Source: an uncultured Paracoccaceae bacterium
Lineage (GTDB): Bacteria > Pseudomonadota > Alphaproteobacteria > Rhodobacterales > Rhodobacteraceae
Assembly (NCBI GenBank): GCA_947489445.1
Contig: CANLDN010000002.1
Coordinates: 69,501 to 133,500, forward strand
DNA length: 64,000 bases
Reading direction: 5' to 3'
Part shown: one piece after another, positions 37,255-46,736 of the stretch
Layout: each line of letters opens with the position of its first letter
Position numbering within the stretch: the stretch's first letter is position 1
The notes under the pieces: model-generated
The model's input: the letters and a program-made list of their open reading frames with translations, nothing else
Database searches by the model: none
What the model was told of the DNA's origin: nothing
Program-made: the position numbers and the translations under genes

Positions 37255-38070
37255 ATGACCGCGAAAGATCAGACATATCTGCCCTTTATGAAGATGCACG
37301 GGCTAGGCAACGACTTTGTTGTTGTAGATGAACGGGGAATCGCGCCGCGCATCGATACTGGCCTGGCCGTGGCTATCGCAGATCGCCATCGGGGCGTTGG
37401 TTTTGATCAGCTGGCCGTTCTGTCGGACAGCGATGATGCGGATGTTCATCTGACATTTTGGAACAGCGATGGGTCGACGTCAGCGGCATGTGGCAATGCG
37501 ACCCGCTGCATCGCACGTCATCTGATGAATGAGACGGGGAAATCAGCACTACTTATCACCACTGAGCGCGGCGTGTTACAGGCGCAAGATGTTGGCGATG
37601 GCCTCACATCGGTCAACATGGGACAACCAGCATTGATCTGGGATGCGGTACCGCTGGCGCGCGAAATGGATACGCTGGAGCTGCCCATTGACGGGCAACC
37701 AACAGCCACAGGCATGGGCAATCCGCATTGCACGTTCTTTGTGGATAATGCGGAGGCAATCGATTTGGCAAAGCAGGGGGCGGAGTTGGAACATCATCCG
37801 CTCTTTCCGCAACGTACGAATGTGCAGTTCGCCAGCCTGATCGGCCACAACCACCTGCGCATGCGCGTTTGGGAACGCGGGGTCGGTGTTACGCCGGCCT
37901 CTGGTTCGTCATCCTGCGCGACTGCCGTGGCTGCGGCGCGACGTGGGCTAACGGGCAGGGACGTTACCATCACTCTGGATGGGGGCAAGCTGTCAGTGTC
38001 ATGGCGCGATGATGGGGTCTGGATGACCGGACCTACTGCGCATGTCTTTGACGGGCAGTGGCGGCTTTGA
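37255..38070 (+). CDS. dapF: Diaminopimelate epimerase
   Basis: This enzyme converts LL- to meso-diaminopimelate for lysine and peptidoglycan. Both catalytic cysteines are visible: AACGNATRC in the first half and [12 protein letters not shown] in the second. [16 protein letters not shown] and [11 protein letters not shown] are typical. ATG 37255 is chosen by alignment to the usual N-terminus; ATG 37246 and in-frame codons back to 37162 are possible, and no clear ribosome site decides. The stop overlaps the mtaB start (TGATG at 38068-38072). Confidence 0.94.
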   Translation: MTAKDQTYLPFMKMHGLGNDFVVVDERGIAPRIDTGLAVAIADRHRGVGFDQLAVLSDSDDADVHLTFWNSDGSTSAACGNATRCIARHLMNETGKSALLITTERGVLQAQDVGDGLTSVNMGQPALIWDAVPLAREMDTLELPIDGQPTATGMGNPHCTFFVDNAEAIDLAKQGAELEHHPLFPQRTNVQFASLIGHNHLRMRVWERGVGVTPASGSSSCATAVAAARRGLTGRDVTITLDGGKLSVSWRDDGVWMTGPTAHVFDGQWRL

Positions 38071-39329
38071 TGGACCGCAAAGCGCTAATATTCTCGAACC
38101 ACGGCTGCCGGCTGAACGCCTACGAAACCGAGGCAATGAAAGAGCTGGCCGCGACATCTGGCGTCGAAAGCGCGGTGATCGTGAATACTTGCGCAGTCAC
38201 GTCCGAGGCTGTGCGCAAGGCGCGCCAGGATATCCGCAAGCTGCGCCGTGATAATCCGCATGCCAAGCTGATCGTGACCGGGTGTGCTGCCCAAACTGAA
38301 CCCGCCACCTTTGCGCAAATGGACGAGGTTGATGTCGTCCTCGGCAATACAGAAAAGATGGACCCGGCCACATGGCGCGGGATGGCCCCTGATCTGATTG
38401 GACAAACAGAACCTGTGCAGGTCGATGATATCATGTCAGTTACAGAAACTGCTGGTCATTTGATTGACGGGTTCGGCACACGCAGCCGGGCCTACGTACA
38501 GGTCCAGAACGGCTGCGACCATCGCTGCACGTTTTGCATTATTCCATACGGCCGAGGCAATTCACGGTCCGTGCCTGCGGGCGTCGTGGTGGACCAGATC
38601 AAACGCCTTGTTGATACCGGTTATAATGAGGTCGTGCTGACAGGCGTCGATTTGACCAGCTGGGGCGCGGATTTGCCCGGTGCACCCAAGCTGGGCGATC
38701 TGGTCATGCGAATTCTCAAACTCGCGCCCGATCTTAATCGCCTGCGGATCAGTTCCATCGACAGTATCGAGGTGGACGAAAACCTGATGCTGGCCATTGC
38801 GACAGAACCGCGCCTGATGCCACATCTGCACCTGTCGCTGCAACATGGCGATGACATGATCCTGAAGCGGATGAAGCGACGGCATCTGCGCGATGATGCT
38901 ATCCAATTCTGCGAAGACGCCCGCAAACTGCGCCCCGATATGACCTATGGCGCTGATATCATCGCAGGCTTCCCGACGGAAACCGATGCGATGTTTGACA
39001 ATTCGCTCGCTCTCGTGCGCGATTGTGATCTGACTTGGCTGCACGTTTTTCCCTATTCGCCCCGCCCCGGCACCCCCGCCGCCCGCATGCCTCAGGTGAA
39101 TGGCAAATCGATCAAGACCCGTGCGGCCCAACTGCGCCAAATCGGCCAATCACAAGTGACCGCACATTTGGAAAAGCAAATTGGCCAAACCCACAATATA
39201 CTGATGGAAAGCCCCCACATGGGCCGGACAGAACAGTTCACCGAGGTGCGTTTCGCCAAGGATCAGCCCCTAAGCCAGATTGTCCGCAAAACCATCACCG
39301 GGATCGCGGACCATCAGTTGACAGCGTAG
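38070..39329 (+). CDS. mtaB: tRNA t6A37 methylthiotransferase
   Basis: The radical-SAM enzyme (419 aa) adds a methylthio group to t6A37 in tRNAs reading ANN codons. The N-terminal cluster domain begins FSNHGCRLNAYE and contains VNTCAVTSEAVRKARQ and VTGCAAQT (three Cys for an auxiliary Fe-S cluster). The radical-SAM motif CDHRCTFC is followed by IIPYGRGNSRSVP. FPYSPRPGTPAARMP is typical of MtaB rather than MiaB. The C-terminal TRAM-like region is short. It overlaps dapF by one base. Confidence 0.93.
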   Translation: MDRKALIFSNHGCRLNAYETEAMKELAATSGVESAVIVNTCAVTSEAVRKARQDIRKLRRDNPHAKLIVTGCAAQTEPATFAQMDEVDVVLGNTEKMDPATWRGMAPDLIGQTEPVQVDDIMSVTETAGHLIDGFGTRSRAYVQVQNGCDHRCTFCIIPYGRGNSRSVPAGVVVDQIKRLVDTGYNEVVLTGVDLTSWGADLPGAPKLGDLVMRILKLAPDLNRLRISSIDSIEVDENLMLAIATEPRLMPHLHLSLQHGDDMILKRMKRRHLRDDAIQFCEDARKLRPDMTYGADIIAGFPTETDAMFDNSLALVRDCDLTWLHVFPYSPRPGTPAARMPQVNGKSIKTRAAQLRQIGQSQVTAHLEKQIGQTHNILMESPHMGRTEQFTEVRFAKDQPLSQIVRKTITGIADHQLTA

Positions 39330-39332
39330 ATC

Positions 39333-39965
39333 ATGCAAGCACGGCCCATCCTTTGGTCTTTCCGGCGCTGCCCATATGCAATGCGCGCGCGCCTTGCGAT
39401 CCGGTCAAGTGGCGTGCGGGTCCAACTGCAAGAGATTCTGTTACGTGACAAACCAGCGGCTTTTCTGGCGACCTCGCCCAAAGGAACGGTGCCCGTCTTG
39501 GACACAGGTGAAAGGGTCATAGAAGAAAGCCGCGACATTATGGTCTGGGCATTGTCTCAGCATGATCCTGACGGACTGCTCAATATGCCCGCGGCGGGCC
39601 ATGAATTGATAGATGCCTGCGATGGTCCGTTCAAGACAGCCCTGGATCATACCAAATATGCCATTCGGTTCCCTGATCTGGATGAACAAGATGAGCGGGC
39701 CAAGGCGCTTGTCTTTTTGGCCGCACTCAATGCCCGCCTGACCAAAGCGCCGTTTCTGATGGGCCCGCGCCGCACGCTCGCTGATATCGCGATTCTGCCA
39801 TTTGTGCGGCAGTTCGCCAATACGGATCGGGCATGGTTTGACGCCCAGCGCTTTGATCCGCTGATCCAGTGGCTAGATAATTTTCTGGTCTCGGACGATT
39901 TCGCAGCAATCATGACCAAGTACCCGCCTTGGCAAAGTGGCCAAGATCAGGTCTTGTTCCCCTGA
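39333..39965 (+). CDS. Glutathione S-transferase family protein
   Basis: The 210-residue protein starts with a thioredoxin-like domain with a CxxA-type site, FRRCPYAMRARLAIRSSG, then FLATSPKGTVPVLDTGERVI and EESRDIMVWA, and a helical domain (GPRRTLADIAILPFVRQFA). The Cys makes an omega/glutaredoxin-like activity plausible. It begins 3 bases after mtaB and a second GST follows within 22 bases, so the three may be co-transcribed. Confidence 0.86.
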   Translation: MQARPILWSFRRCPYAMRARLAIRSSGVRVQLQEILLRDKPAAFLATSPKGTVPVLDTGERVIEESRDIMVWALSQHDPDGLLNMPAAGHELIDACDGPFKTALDHTKYAIRFPDLDEQDERAKALVFLAALNARLTKAPFLMGPRRTLADIAILPFVRQFANTDRAWFDAQRFDPLIQWLDNFLVSDDFAAIMTKYPPWQSGQDQVLFP

Positions 39966-39986
39966 CCTCAGGACAAGGAACGCATC

Positions 39987-40586
39987 ATGCAATTATTAAT
40001 GTCTCCCGCATCTCCGTTTGTGCGCAAGGTACGTGTTGTGCTGCGGGAAACCAATTTATTGGATCAGATAGACGAACTCGAAGTCGCCACAACACCGCTT
40101 GCCCCGGACTCCACGGTGCTGGCAGCAAATCCATTGGGCAAGATACCGGCGCTGGTCAGGGATGACGGCCCTGCAATCTATGACAGCCGGGTCATTACAC
40201 GGTTCCTGAACGATCATGCAGGTGCAAATCTATATCCCCAATCGCGGATCTGGGAGGTGCTGACCCTAGAGGCGACAGCAGATGCCATCATGGATGCTGC
40301 TGTTCTGATGACCTACGAAGGGCGTCTGCGCCCCGAAGCGCAGCAATCACCAGATTGGGTCGAGGCACAGTGGGGCAAGGCGAGCCGGGCCATTGCTGTA
40401 ATCAACGCGCGCTGGATGAGCCATTTATCCGGGCCACTTGATACCGGTCAGATTGGTGTGGCTTGCGCACTGTCCTACATCGACTTGCGCCATGATGCGC
40501 GTGGATGGCGATCGGGCAATGCTGCGCTTGCCGAATGGCATTCCGGTTTTTCCACTCGTGACAGTATGGTCGATACCGCTGTGTAA
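39987..40586 (+). CDS. Glutathione S-transferase family protein
   Basis: The 199-residue protein has an N-terminal thioredoxin-like domain (LLMSPASPFVRKVRVVLRET, ANPLGKIPALVRDDG, AIYDSRVITRFLND). The Ser of SPASPFVRK is the likely glutathione contact. AAGGAA precedes ATG 39987 by 6 bases. It differs from the preceding GST in active-site type (Ser rather than Cys), so it is not a simple tandem duplicate. Confidence 0.86.
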   Translation: MQLLMSPASPFVRKVRVVLRETNLLDQIDELEVATTPLAPDSTVLAANPLGKIPALVRDDGPAIYDSRVITRFLNDHAGANLYPQSRIWEVLTLEATADAIMDAAVLMTYEGRLRPEAQQSPDWVEAQWGKASRAIAVINARWMSHLSGPLDTGQIGVACALSYIDLRHDARGWRSGNAALAEWHSGFSTRDSMVDTAV

Positions 40587-40589
40587 AAT

Positions 40590-41237
40590 CTAAAAGTTGA
40601 AGCTGACGCCAAAGTTGACCGCGTTGGTCATAATGTCAGTCTCAAGGGTGCCGCCGCTGTCCAGCTCAGCGGAATTCGACGAAAATGTACCCTTATATTC
40701 GCCAAATACAGATAGCTGATCGTTGATCGGGTAGCTGGCACCTGCAATCACGGTGGCTGCTGGTCCGGTCAACTGGTAGCCAAACGTCTCAGACGCACCG
40801 TTTGTGACTTCGACATGAGGTAACGCCACGCCGATACCGCCACCAACATAGGGGGTCATGTCGCCAAACGCATTGTCCCAACGACGATACGCATTCACGG
40901 TCAGGGTGTTCAGGCCATCCGTGAATTCAAGCACCTCATAACCGGCAGGTAGCTCTCCATCCTTCGGATAGACCTTGTTATGCGCAAAATCGAGGCCAAA
41001 ACCAAATGTCTCTGACCGCCAGCGCGTCGCCCGAAAGCCATAATAGATCGGGGCAGTGCCAGACCGACCCTCCCAATCAACTGAAAAATCATCGTCGGCC
41101 AGAATATCGTCGTCACGAATCGAAATATCGGACGATGGCGCAGACTGAATGCCACCATAGAAGCTCAGCTCAACTTCTGCCGAAACAGCTGTTGGGCCGA
41201 CCCATAGGGCGAAGCATATAGCAAGCGCAGCTTTCAT
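40590..41237 (-). CDS. Outer-membrane beta-barrel protein, lipid A oxidase-like
   Basis: The 215-residue protein has a signal peptide (about 1-20) and a short beta-barrel ending in the outer-membrane signature Phe (FGVSFNF). The segments VELSFYGGIQSAPSS, YYGFRATRW, FGLDFAHNKVYP and MTPYVGGGIGVALPHVEV resemble proteins annotated as lipid A oxidase (LpxQ-type) in Rhodobacteraceae. LpxQ oxidises the proximal glucosamine of lipid A to aminogluconate in Rhizobium. Function here is by resemblance only; a general small porin is possible. A CtrA-type box lies about 70 bases upstream. Confidence 0.7.
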   Translation of the reverse strand: MKAALAICFALWVGPTAVSAEVELSFYGGIQSAPSSDISIRDDDILADDDFSVDWEGRSGTAPIYYGFRATRWRSETFGFGLDFAHNKVYPKDGELPAGYEVLEFTDGLNTLTVNAYRRWDNAFGDMTPYVGGGIGVALPHVEVTNGASETFGYQLTGPAATVIAGASYPINDQLSVFGEYKGTFSSNSAELDSGGTLETDIMTNAVNFGVSFNF

Positions 41238-41656
41238 TCATGTCCCCGATACGAGTAGCAGCACATCAGACCTAGGTTGGGTTCTCAGTCTAAACAAGAA
41301 AACATTAAGTGAGGATTAACTGTAACTTAAAGAATGTGTCTGACCCGTCACAAACACGCAAGAATTGCGCGGATTTCAGCCATAAACCTACTCAGTCTGA
41401 GCAAGTTGTTGATCATTGCAAGCCAGTCGCGGGGCGGGACACAAAACGAACCGTTCCGACCTCTTACCGATTCTCTCTAAATCTTTACGAACTCTTTGTT
41501 GTTTTCCACCATCTAACACGCCATGAAGCCTGCGCCCGAATGTCCGCTGGACGTATCGACCTTACATGGCTAAACAACGCCGTAATTGACTGATGGCCGT
41601 ATCGGTTTACTTTTCGTGAGGGCTCCGGCCCCCAAATAATTTCGGAGATGCACCCC
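41238..41656. other. Intergenic region upstream of petABC
   Basis: These 419 bases separate the divergent barrel gene and petA and hold both promoters. A CtrA-type site is at 41305-41320. A 94-codon plus-strand open frame (41309-41593) has no ribosome site and no protein-like pattern, so I do not call it a gene. Confidence 0.5.
41305..41320. promoter_or_regulatory. CtrA-type binding site
   Basis: TTAA-GTGAGGA-TTAAC matches the alphaproteobacterial CtrA consensus TTAA-N7-TTAAC exactly. It sits 68 bases upstream of the barrel gene start and about 340 bases before petA. Chance occurrence in an AT-rich gap is possible. Confidence 0.45.
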
Positions 41657-42217
41657 GTGTCACATGCAGACGATCACCAGGGCACACGCCGCGACTTTCT
41701 TTACTATGCCACAGCTGGTGCTGGTGTCGTAGTCACAGGCGCCGCTGTCTGGCCGCTGGTGAACCAAATGAACCCATCAGCAGACGTGCTGGCCCTTGCA
41801 TCTATCCGCGTTGATGTCAGCGCGGTCGATCCAGGCACCCAGATAACTGTACTTTGGCAGGGCAAGCCCGTGTTTATCCGTTCCCGCACAGAAGATGAAG
41901 TCGCAGAAGCACGCGCCGTCGATGTTGACAGCCTGCCAGATGCGGAAGCCTTTAACGCGAACCTGGCTGGCGAAGCACCGGCAACCGATGAAAACCGTGC
42001 ATTGTCGGAAGATGGGACCTGGTTGGTACAAATGGGCGTATGCACGCACCTTGGCTGCGTACCGTTGGGTGAAGATGGCGACTTTGGCGGCTGGTTCTGC
42101 CCGTGCCATGGTTCGCACTACGACACATCCGGCCGGATCCGCAAAGGGCCCGCCCCACGCAACCTGCCCATTCCTGTCGCGTCCTTCGTGGACGAAACAA
42201 CAATTCAACTCGGTTAA
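41657..42217 (+). CDS. petA: Ubiquinol-cytochrome c reductase Rieske iron-sulfur subunit
   Basis: The [2Fe-2S] subunit of cytochrome bc1 has a Tat-type N-terminal anchor ([20 protein letters not shown]) and cluster-binding boxes CTHLGC and CPCHGSHYD. It carries electrons from ubiquinol to cytochrome c1. The start is GTG 41657 ([15 protein letters not shown]): GGAG lies 9 bases upstream, and this matches the remembered Rhodobacter N-terminus MSNAEDHAGTRRDF. The ATG at 41648 directly abuts the GGAG and is unlikely. petB follows after 12 bases. Confidence 0.96.
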   Translation: MSHADDHQGTRRDFLYYATAGAGVVVTGAAVWPLVNQMNPSADVLALASIRVDVSAVDPGTQITVLWQGKPVFIRSRTEDEVAEARAVDVDSLPDAEAFNANLAGEAPATDENRALSEDGTWLVQMGVCTHLGCVPLGEDGDFGGWFCPCHGSHYDTSGRIRKGPAPRNLPIPVASFVDETTIQLG

Positions 42218-42229
42218 GGAGAGCGATCC

Positions 42230-43573
42230 ATGGCTGGTATCCCCCACGACCACTACGAACCCAAGTCCAACGGTGAAAAATGGCTGCACTCGCGCCTGCC
42301 GATCGTTGGGTTGATCTATGACACGCTAATGCTGCCGACGCCCAAGAACCTGAACTGGATGTGGATTTGGGGGATTGTTCTGACATTTACGCTGGTGTTG
42401 CAGATTGTGACCGGGATCGTACTCGTGATGCACTATGTGCCCCATGTTGATATGGCGTTCGCATCGGTCGAACACATCATGCGTAACGTCAACGGCGGCC
42501 ATATGATTCGCTACTTCCACCAAAACGGGGCATCGCTCTTCTTCGTTGCGGTATATGCGCATATGTTCCGTTCGCTTTATTACGGGTCATACAAGGCACC
42601 GCGCGAGGTTACATGGATCATCGGCATGCTGATGTATCTTATGATGATGGGTACGGCCTTCATGGGTTACGTACTGCCGTGGGGACAAATGTCGTTCCAT
42701 GGGACAGCCGTGATTACCGGCCTGTTCGGCGCAATCCCGTTCGTTGGGGATTCGGTACAAACATGGCTATTGGGCGCAGGTGCCGTTGGACAGCCAGCGT
42801 TGAACCGCTTCTTCTCATTGCACTATCTTCTGCCCTTCGTCCTGCTGGGGCTGACCATCGTGCACATTTGGGCTTTCCATACGACTGGTAACAACAACCC
42901 AACCGGGGTCGAGGTGCGCCGCACTTCCAAGGAAGACGCCGAAAAGGACACTCTGCCGTTCTGGCCTTACTTCGTGATCAAGGATTTGTTCGCTTTGGCG
43001 ATCATTTTAGCGGTTTTCGTCGCGGTCGTTGGCTTCATGCCAAACTACCTCGGCCACCCAGACAACTACATCCCGGCAAATGCGCTGGCGACGCCATCTC
43101 ACATCGTGCCAGAATGGTACTTCCTGCCTTTCTACGCGATCCTGCGGGCATTCACCGCTGACGTTTGGGTGGTGCAAATCGTTCAGTTCCTCAGCTTTGG
43201 TATTATCGACGCCAAATTCTTCGGGGTGCTTGCAATGTTTGGTGCGATTGCCGTGATGGCGCTGGCACCATGGCTGGACACGTCCACCGTGCGTTCTGGC
43301 CGCTATCGCCCGATGTTCAAATGGTGGTTCTGGCTGCTGGTTGTCGACTTCATCGTACTGATGTGGGTCGGTGCCCGCCCGGCAGAGTTCCCATATGACT
43401 GGATCTCGCTGATTGCGTCGGCATACTGGTTTGCATACTTCTTGGTGATCCTGCCACTTCTAGGTGTCATCGAAAAACCACTGACACCACCGGCCACCAT
43501 CGAAGAAGACTTCAACGCGCACTACGCGCCGAAAGCCGGGGGTGCAACATCCCTGGTCAAGCCGGCCGAGTGA
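42230..43573 (+). CDS. petB: Cytochrome b of the bc1 complex
   Basis: The 447-residue inner-membrane protein has eight expected TM helices, the two-heme b core with His pairs ([15 protein letters not shown] and [18 protein letters not shown]), the Qo-site segment [15 protein letters not shown] and the PEWY motif ([16 protein letters not shown]). It oxidises and reduces ubiquinone in respiration and in cyclic photosynthetic electron flow. A GGAG site precedes ATG. Confidence 0.97.
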   Translation: MAGIPHDHYEPKSNGEKWLHSRLPIVGLIYDTLMLPTPKNLNWMWIWGIVLTFTLVLQIVTGIVLVMHYVPHVDMAFASVEHIMRNVNGGHMIRYFHQNGASLFFVAVYAHMFRSLYYGSYKAPREVTWIIGMLMYLMMMGTAFMGYVLPWGQMSFHGTAVITGLFGAIPFVGDSVQTWLLGAGAVGQPALNRFFSLHYLLPFVLLGLTIVHIWAFHTTGNNNPTGVEVRRTSKEDAEKDTLPFWPYFVIKDLFALAIILAVFVAVVGFMPNYLGHPDNYIPANALATPSHIVPEWYFLPFYAILRAFTADVWVVQIVQFLSFGIIDAKFFGVLAMFGAIAVMALAPWLDTSTVRSGRYRPMFKWWFWLLVVDFIVLMWVGARPAEFPYDWISLIASAYWFAYFLVILPLLGVIEKPLTPPATIEEDFNAHYAPKAGGATSLVKPAE

Positions 43574-43590
43574 GAGAGGACGAAAAAGAC

Positions 43591-44448
43591 ATGTTCCGTA
43601 TAATCACACTCACTGCTGCAACAGCACTTGCCCTCACTGCAGGGCAAGCCATGGCCGCTGAAGTCGAAACCGAAATCCATGATTTCGCATTTTCCTTCGA
43701 AGGGCCATTTGGCAGCTTCGATCAGATGCAGCTTCAGCGTGGGCTTCAGGTCTACACTGAAATCTGTGCGGCCTGTCACGGTCTGGAATACGTTGCATTC
43801 CGCAATCTGCATGACGAAGGCGGCCCCAGCCTGCCCGAAGATCAGGTGCGCGCCTATGCAGAATTCTACGAAGTATTTGACCAAAGCCTCTTTGATGGCG
43901 AAGGTGACTTCCGGCCTGCAACACCTGCCGACAAATTCCCGCAATCCAGCCTTTCGAACGCGCCTGACTTATCACTGATGGCCAAGGCACGCGCTGGTTT
44001 TCACGGGCCATACGGGACCGGGATCAGCCAATTGATCAACGGCATGGGCGGTGCCGAATACATTGCATCACTGCTGACCGGATATCATGACGAACCGGAA
44101 TGCGCCCTCGAAGGTGCGCCGATGGACGGCTATTACAACGTCGCATTCGCCGCCGGTGGTTTCCCAGAAAGCTGCTTGGATGAAAAAGGTAAGCACATGG
44201 TGCCCGGCAGCTGGATCGCAATGGCACCGCCACTTTATGGCGATGATGTCGAATATGCAGATGGACACTCCACCGATCTGGAACATGTCGCAGAAGACGT
44301 CGCCGCCTTCCTGATGTGGACAGCAGAGCCCAAGATGATGGCCCGCAAACAGGCCGGTCTGACCGGCGTTCTGTTCCTGACTGTGCTATCGGTTTTGCTC
44401 TACCTGACAAACAAACGTCTTTGGGCACCGCACAAACACAAAGACTGA
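43591..44448 (+). CDS. petC: Cytochrome c1
   Basis: The 285-residue protein has a Sec signal peptide ([20 protein letters not shown]), heme motif [15 protein letters not shown], the downstream Met-ligand region (MAPPL) and a C-terminal membrane anchor ([20 protein letters not shown]) followed by [10 protein letters not shown]. It passes electrons to the c2-type cytochrome. ATG 43591 is chosen because GAGAGGA lies about 11 bases upstream and it begins the signal peptide; the frame also opens 21 bases earlier, overlapping petB. A strong terminator follows. Confidence 0.96.
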   Translation: MFRIITLTAATALALTAGQAMAAEVETEIHDFAFSFEGPFGSFDQMQLQRGLQVYTEICAACHGLEYVAFRNLHDEGGPSLPEDQVRAYAEFYEVFDQSLFDGEGDFRPATPADKFPQSSLSNAPDLSLMAKARAGFHGPYGTGISQLINGMGGAEYIASLLTGYHDEPECALEGAPMDGYYNVAFAAGGFPESCLDEKGKHMVPGSWIAMAPPLYGDDVEYADGHSTDLEHVAEDVAAFLMWTAEPKMMARKQAGLTGVLFLTVLSVLLYLTNKRLWAPHKHKD

Positions 44449-44469
44449 TCACATCAGACCTAAGACTTA

Positions 44470-44498
44470 AAAAGGCCCGCCAGATTAGCGGGCCTTTT
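44470..44498 (+). terminator. Rho-independent terminator after petABC
   Basis: AAAAGGCCCGC-CAGATTA-GCGGGCCTTTT forms an 11-bp perfect stem with a T-run, 21 bases after the petC stop. The reverse strand is A-rich too, so it can also end the minus-strand thiBPQ transcript. Confidence 0.92.
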
Positions 44499-45220
44499 CA
44501 TTTGCGTAAGGTGGGTTTCAACCCACCTTCCCCCAAGTAAGCGGCAAGCGCTGGTGGTGGATCAGCGAACAGCGCCTGCGTCGTCACCGGCTCGGCAGCT
44601 ATACCATCCGCCACAAGCACAACGGCGTCTGCAATCCGGATCGCATCAGCAGGGTCATGGGTCACCATCACCACCGTTCGGCCCGCGGCCGTCAATTTGG
44701 CCTGCACCAAATCCAGCATCTCGTCTTTCAGGCCCGGACCAAGCGCTGCAAAGGGTTCATCCATCAAAATCAGCGGCCTTTCAGCCAACAATACCCGGGC
44801 CAAGGCTGCACGGCTTTGTTGTCCACCCGAAAGCGCACCGGGCTTGCGCTCCGCCAATCCGGTCAAACCAACCTCAGCCAAAACCGCATCGACCCGTGCC
44901 CGCTCTGCCCCGGTCAGCCGTAGCGTGGGACGCAGACCAAGCCCGACATTCTCCATGACCGTCAAATGTGGAAACAGGTTGTTATCCTGAAACAACATGC
45001 TGATGGGGCGCGCACCCGGCGCCAAATAGGTCACGTCACGACCATCCCAGGAAACACGCCCTTCGATCGGCGCGATGAAGCCGGCAATCGCTGCCAGCAA
45101 TGTCGATTTACCCGCACCCGATGGGCCAATCAGCGCCGTGACCTCGCCTCCGGCAAACTCGAAATGGGCGCGCAACGCAAAATCGCCCTGCTGCAGCACC
45201 AGCCTGTCACAGGTCAGCAT
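44498..45220 (-). CDS. thiQ: Thiamine ABC transporter, ATP-binding protein
   Basis: The ABC ATPase (240 aa) has Walker [10 protein letters not shown], the Q-loop LFQDNNLFPHLTVMEN, signature LSGGQQSRAALARVL and Walker B LILMDEPFAALGP; it powers uptake of thiamine/TPP. The LFQDNNLFPHL form of the Q-loop is typical of ThiQ. ATG 45220 has GGAGGG 7 bases upstream; GTG 45226 is an alternative. It overlaps the thiP 3' end by 14 bases. A palindromic repeat forms its C-terminal codons. Confidence 0.92.
   Translation of the reverse strand: MLTCDRLVLQQGDFALRAHFEFAGGEVTALIGPSGAGKSTLLAAIAGFIAPIEGRVSWDGRDVTYLAPGARPISMLFQDNNLFPHLTVMENVGLGLRPTLRLTGAERARVDAVLAEVGLTGLAERKPGALSGGQQSRAALARVLLAERPLILMDEPFAALGPGLKDEMLDLVQAKLTAAGRTVVMVTHDPADAIRIADAVVLVADGIAAEPVTTQALFADPPPALAAYLGEGGLKPTLRK
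44510..44527. repeat. Dispersed palindrome, copy 3
   Basis: GGTGGGTTTCAACCCACC with flanking GTAA on the left and TT on the right lies inside the last codons of thiQ (its stop is at 44498). It is nearly identical to the copy at 32175. Confidence 0.8.
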
Positions 45221-46736
45221 CGGCACGCCCTCCCCGGTCGCAAATCCAGAACATCACAAGGCTCAACACCAGCAAGAGCAGTGCGGCACCCGCCGCCGCA
45301 TCCATCTGATACGATCCCATCAATCGGTACATCGCAAGCGGCAAAGTCGCCTCGCCTTCACCCGCAAATAACGCGATTACACCAAGGTCACCCATCGACA
45401 GGGCAGCAGCCAAACCGGCAGCAAAGCCCAACGGACGGCGCAGGCGCGGTAACATCACAATCCGCAGCCACGACCAACCGCGCAGGCCCAATGACGCGCC
45501 TAAGCGCCCAAAGTCAGCCTGCACACCGGTCACTGCGGGCGCGATGGATCGCAGGGCAAACGGCAAGGCCAGCGTCGCGTTGACAAGCATCGTGATGATC
45601 AAAGCAGCATCAGCCGGGTTGATAAACGGAAATAAAATCAAAAATGCGCCTGTACCGACAACCAAACCCGATGCCGCCAGCGGCAGGACACCCACAATCG
45701 CAACCACAGCGCCTCCACGCATTGCCAATGCCAAGGCCATCACCGTGCAAAAAATTGCAGAACCGGTTGCTACCAAAACGGACCGGAACGCCGCCGCCCA
45801 AATCGACTGCGGCATTTCGAACAGGCCAGATGCACCCCGCACGACAATCATGCCCAACGGCACGAGAAGAAACAGCGCCGCAGCACCCATCAATCCGTAG
45901 TCAACCCAAGGCCGTCGCAGGTCCCAACGCTGCACAACGCGATCCAGTCCTGTGCCCATACTGTCGCGCCCTGTCACACGCCAAACCATGACCGCCGCCA
46001 CCACACACAGCCCAAACTGCACACATGCCAGCAAGGCCGCCCGCCCCAAATCAAAATCAAACCGCAAGGCCTGATAAATCGCCAGCTCCACCGTGGTCGC
46101 CCGCGGACCGCCACCAAGCGTCAGCGCAACGGCAAAGCTGGTCAGGCAGATCAGGAAAACCACCAGAAACGCACCGGGAACCACCGCCCGCAGCATGGGC
46201 CATTCCAACAAACGCCCGACCGGCGCATTCAGGCTGGCCGCTAATCGAAACCGCTCTGCCGGGATCGCGAGCCACCCCTGCAAGATCAGCCTGATTGCCA
46301 GCGGCAGGTTAAAGAACACATGCGCCAGCACGACCCCATGAAACCCAAAGATCGAGATTTGGGGCAAACCCACCCACGCCAATCCGGTATTCAGAACGCC
46401 CCCGCGCCCAAACACTGCCAGCAAAGCCAATACCGCAACAATGACCGGCAGCAGGAATGGCGCACCCAACAGCGTGATCAGCAGCTTACGCCCCGCAAAC
46501 TGACGCCGCGCTAGCGCACGGGCGACCGGAATGGCCAACACCACGCTAATAAACGCAGAAAAAAGGGCCTGCGTGACCGTAAACCGGATCGCCGCCCAGT
46601 CCGCCGAGCCCAAGCCGCCGCCCCACTCTGCCCGCAAGGCAACCGCGATCAACGTGCCAATGGTCAAGGCCAGCACCAGCGCCGCCGCAACGGCACCGGG
46701 CCAACGTGGGTCTATTGCGAGAGGGCTGCGCGCCAT
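45207..46736 (-). CDS. thiP: Thiamine ABC transporter permease
   Basis: The 509-residue permease is a fused two-half protein of about 12 TM segments, as in ThiP. Each half has an EAA-type loop (RFRLAASLNAPVGRLLEWPM and DFGRLGASLGLRGWSWLRIV). The segment LPFLLPVIVAVLALLAVFGR-like stretch near residue 95 is typical of the family. It lies between thiB and thiQ with overlapping ends on both sides (25 and 14 bases), so the three genes form one unit under the upstream TPP riboswitch. Confidence 0.92.
   Translation of the reverse strand: MARSPLAIDPRWPGAVAAALVLALTIGTLIAVALRAEWGGGLGSADWAAIRFTVTQALFSAFISVVLAIPVARALARRQFAGRKLLITLLGAPFLLPVIVAVLALLAVFGRGGVLNTGLAWVGLPQISIFGFHGVVLAHVFFNLPLAIRLILQGWLAIPAERFRLAASLNAPVGRLLEWPMLRAVVPGAFLVVFLICLTSFAVALTLGGGPRATTVELAIYQALRFDFDLGRAALLACVQFGLCVVAAVMVWRVTGRDSMGTGLDRVVQRWDLRRPWVDYGLMGAAALFLLVPLGMIVVRGASGLFEMPQSIWAAAFRSVLVATGSAIFCTVMALALAMRGGAVVAIVGVLPLAASGLVVGTGAFLILFPFINPADAALIITMLVNATLALPFALRSIAPAVTGVQADFGRLGASLGLRGWSWLRIVMLPRLRRPLGFAAGLAAALSMGDLGVIALFAGEGEATLPLAMYRLMGSYQMDAAAGAALLLLVLSLVMFWICDRGGRADADL

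Noticed and set aside
39333..40586. Two neighbouring GST genes as a tandem duplication
   Set aside because: Their active-site segments differ (Cys-type versus Ser-type) and overall similarity by eye is low.
41309..41593. 94-codon open frame upstream of petA
   Set aside because: No ribosome site; composition not protein-like; it overlaps the probable promoter region and a CtrA-type site.
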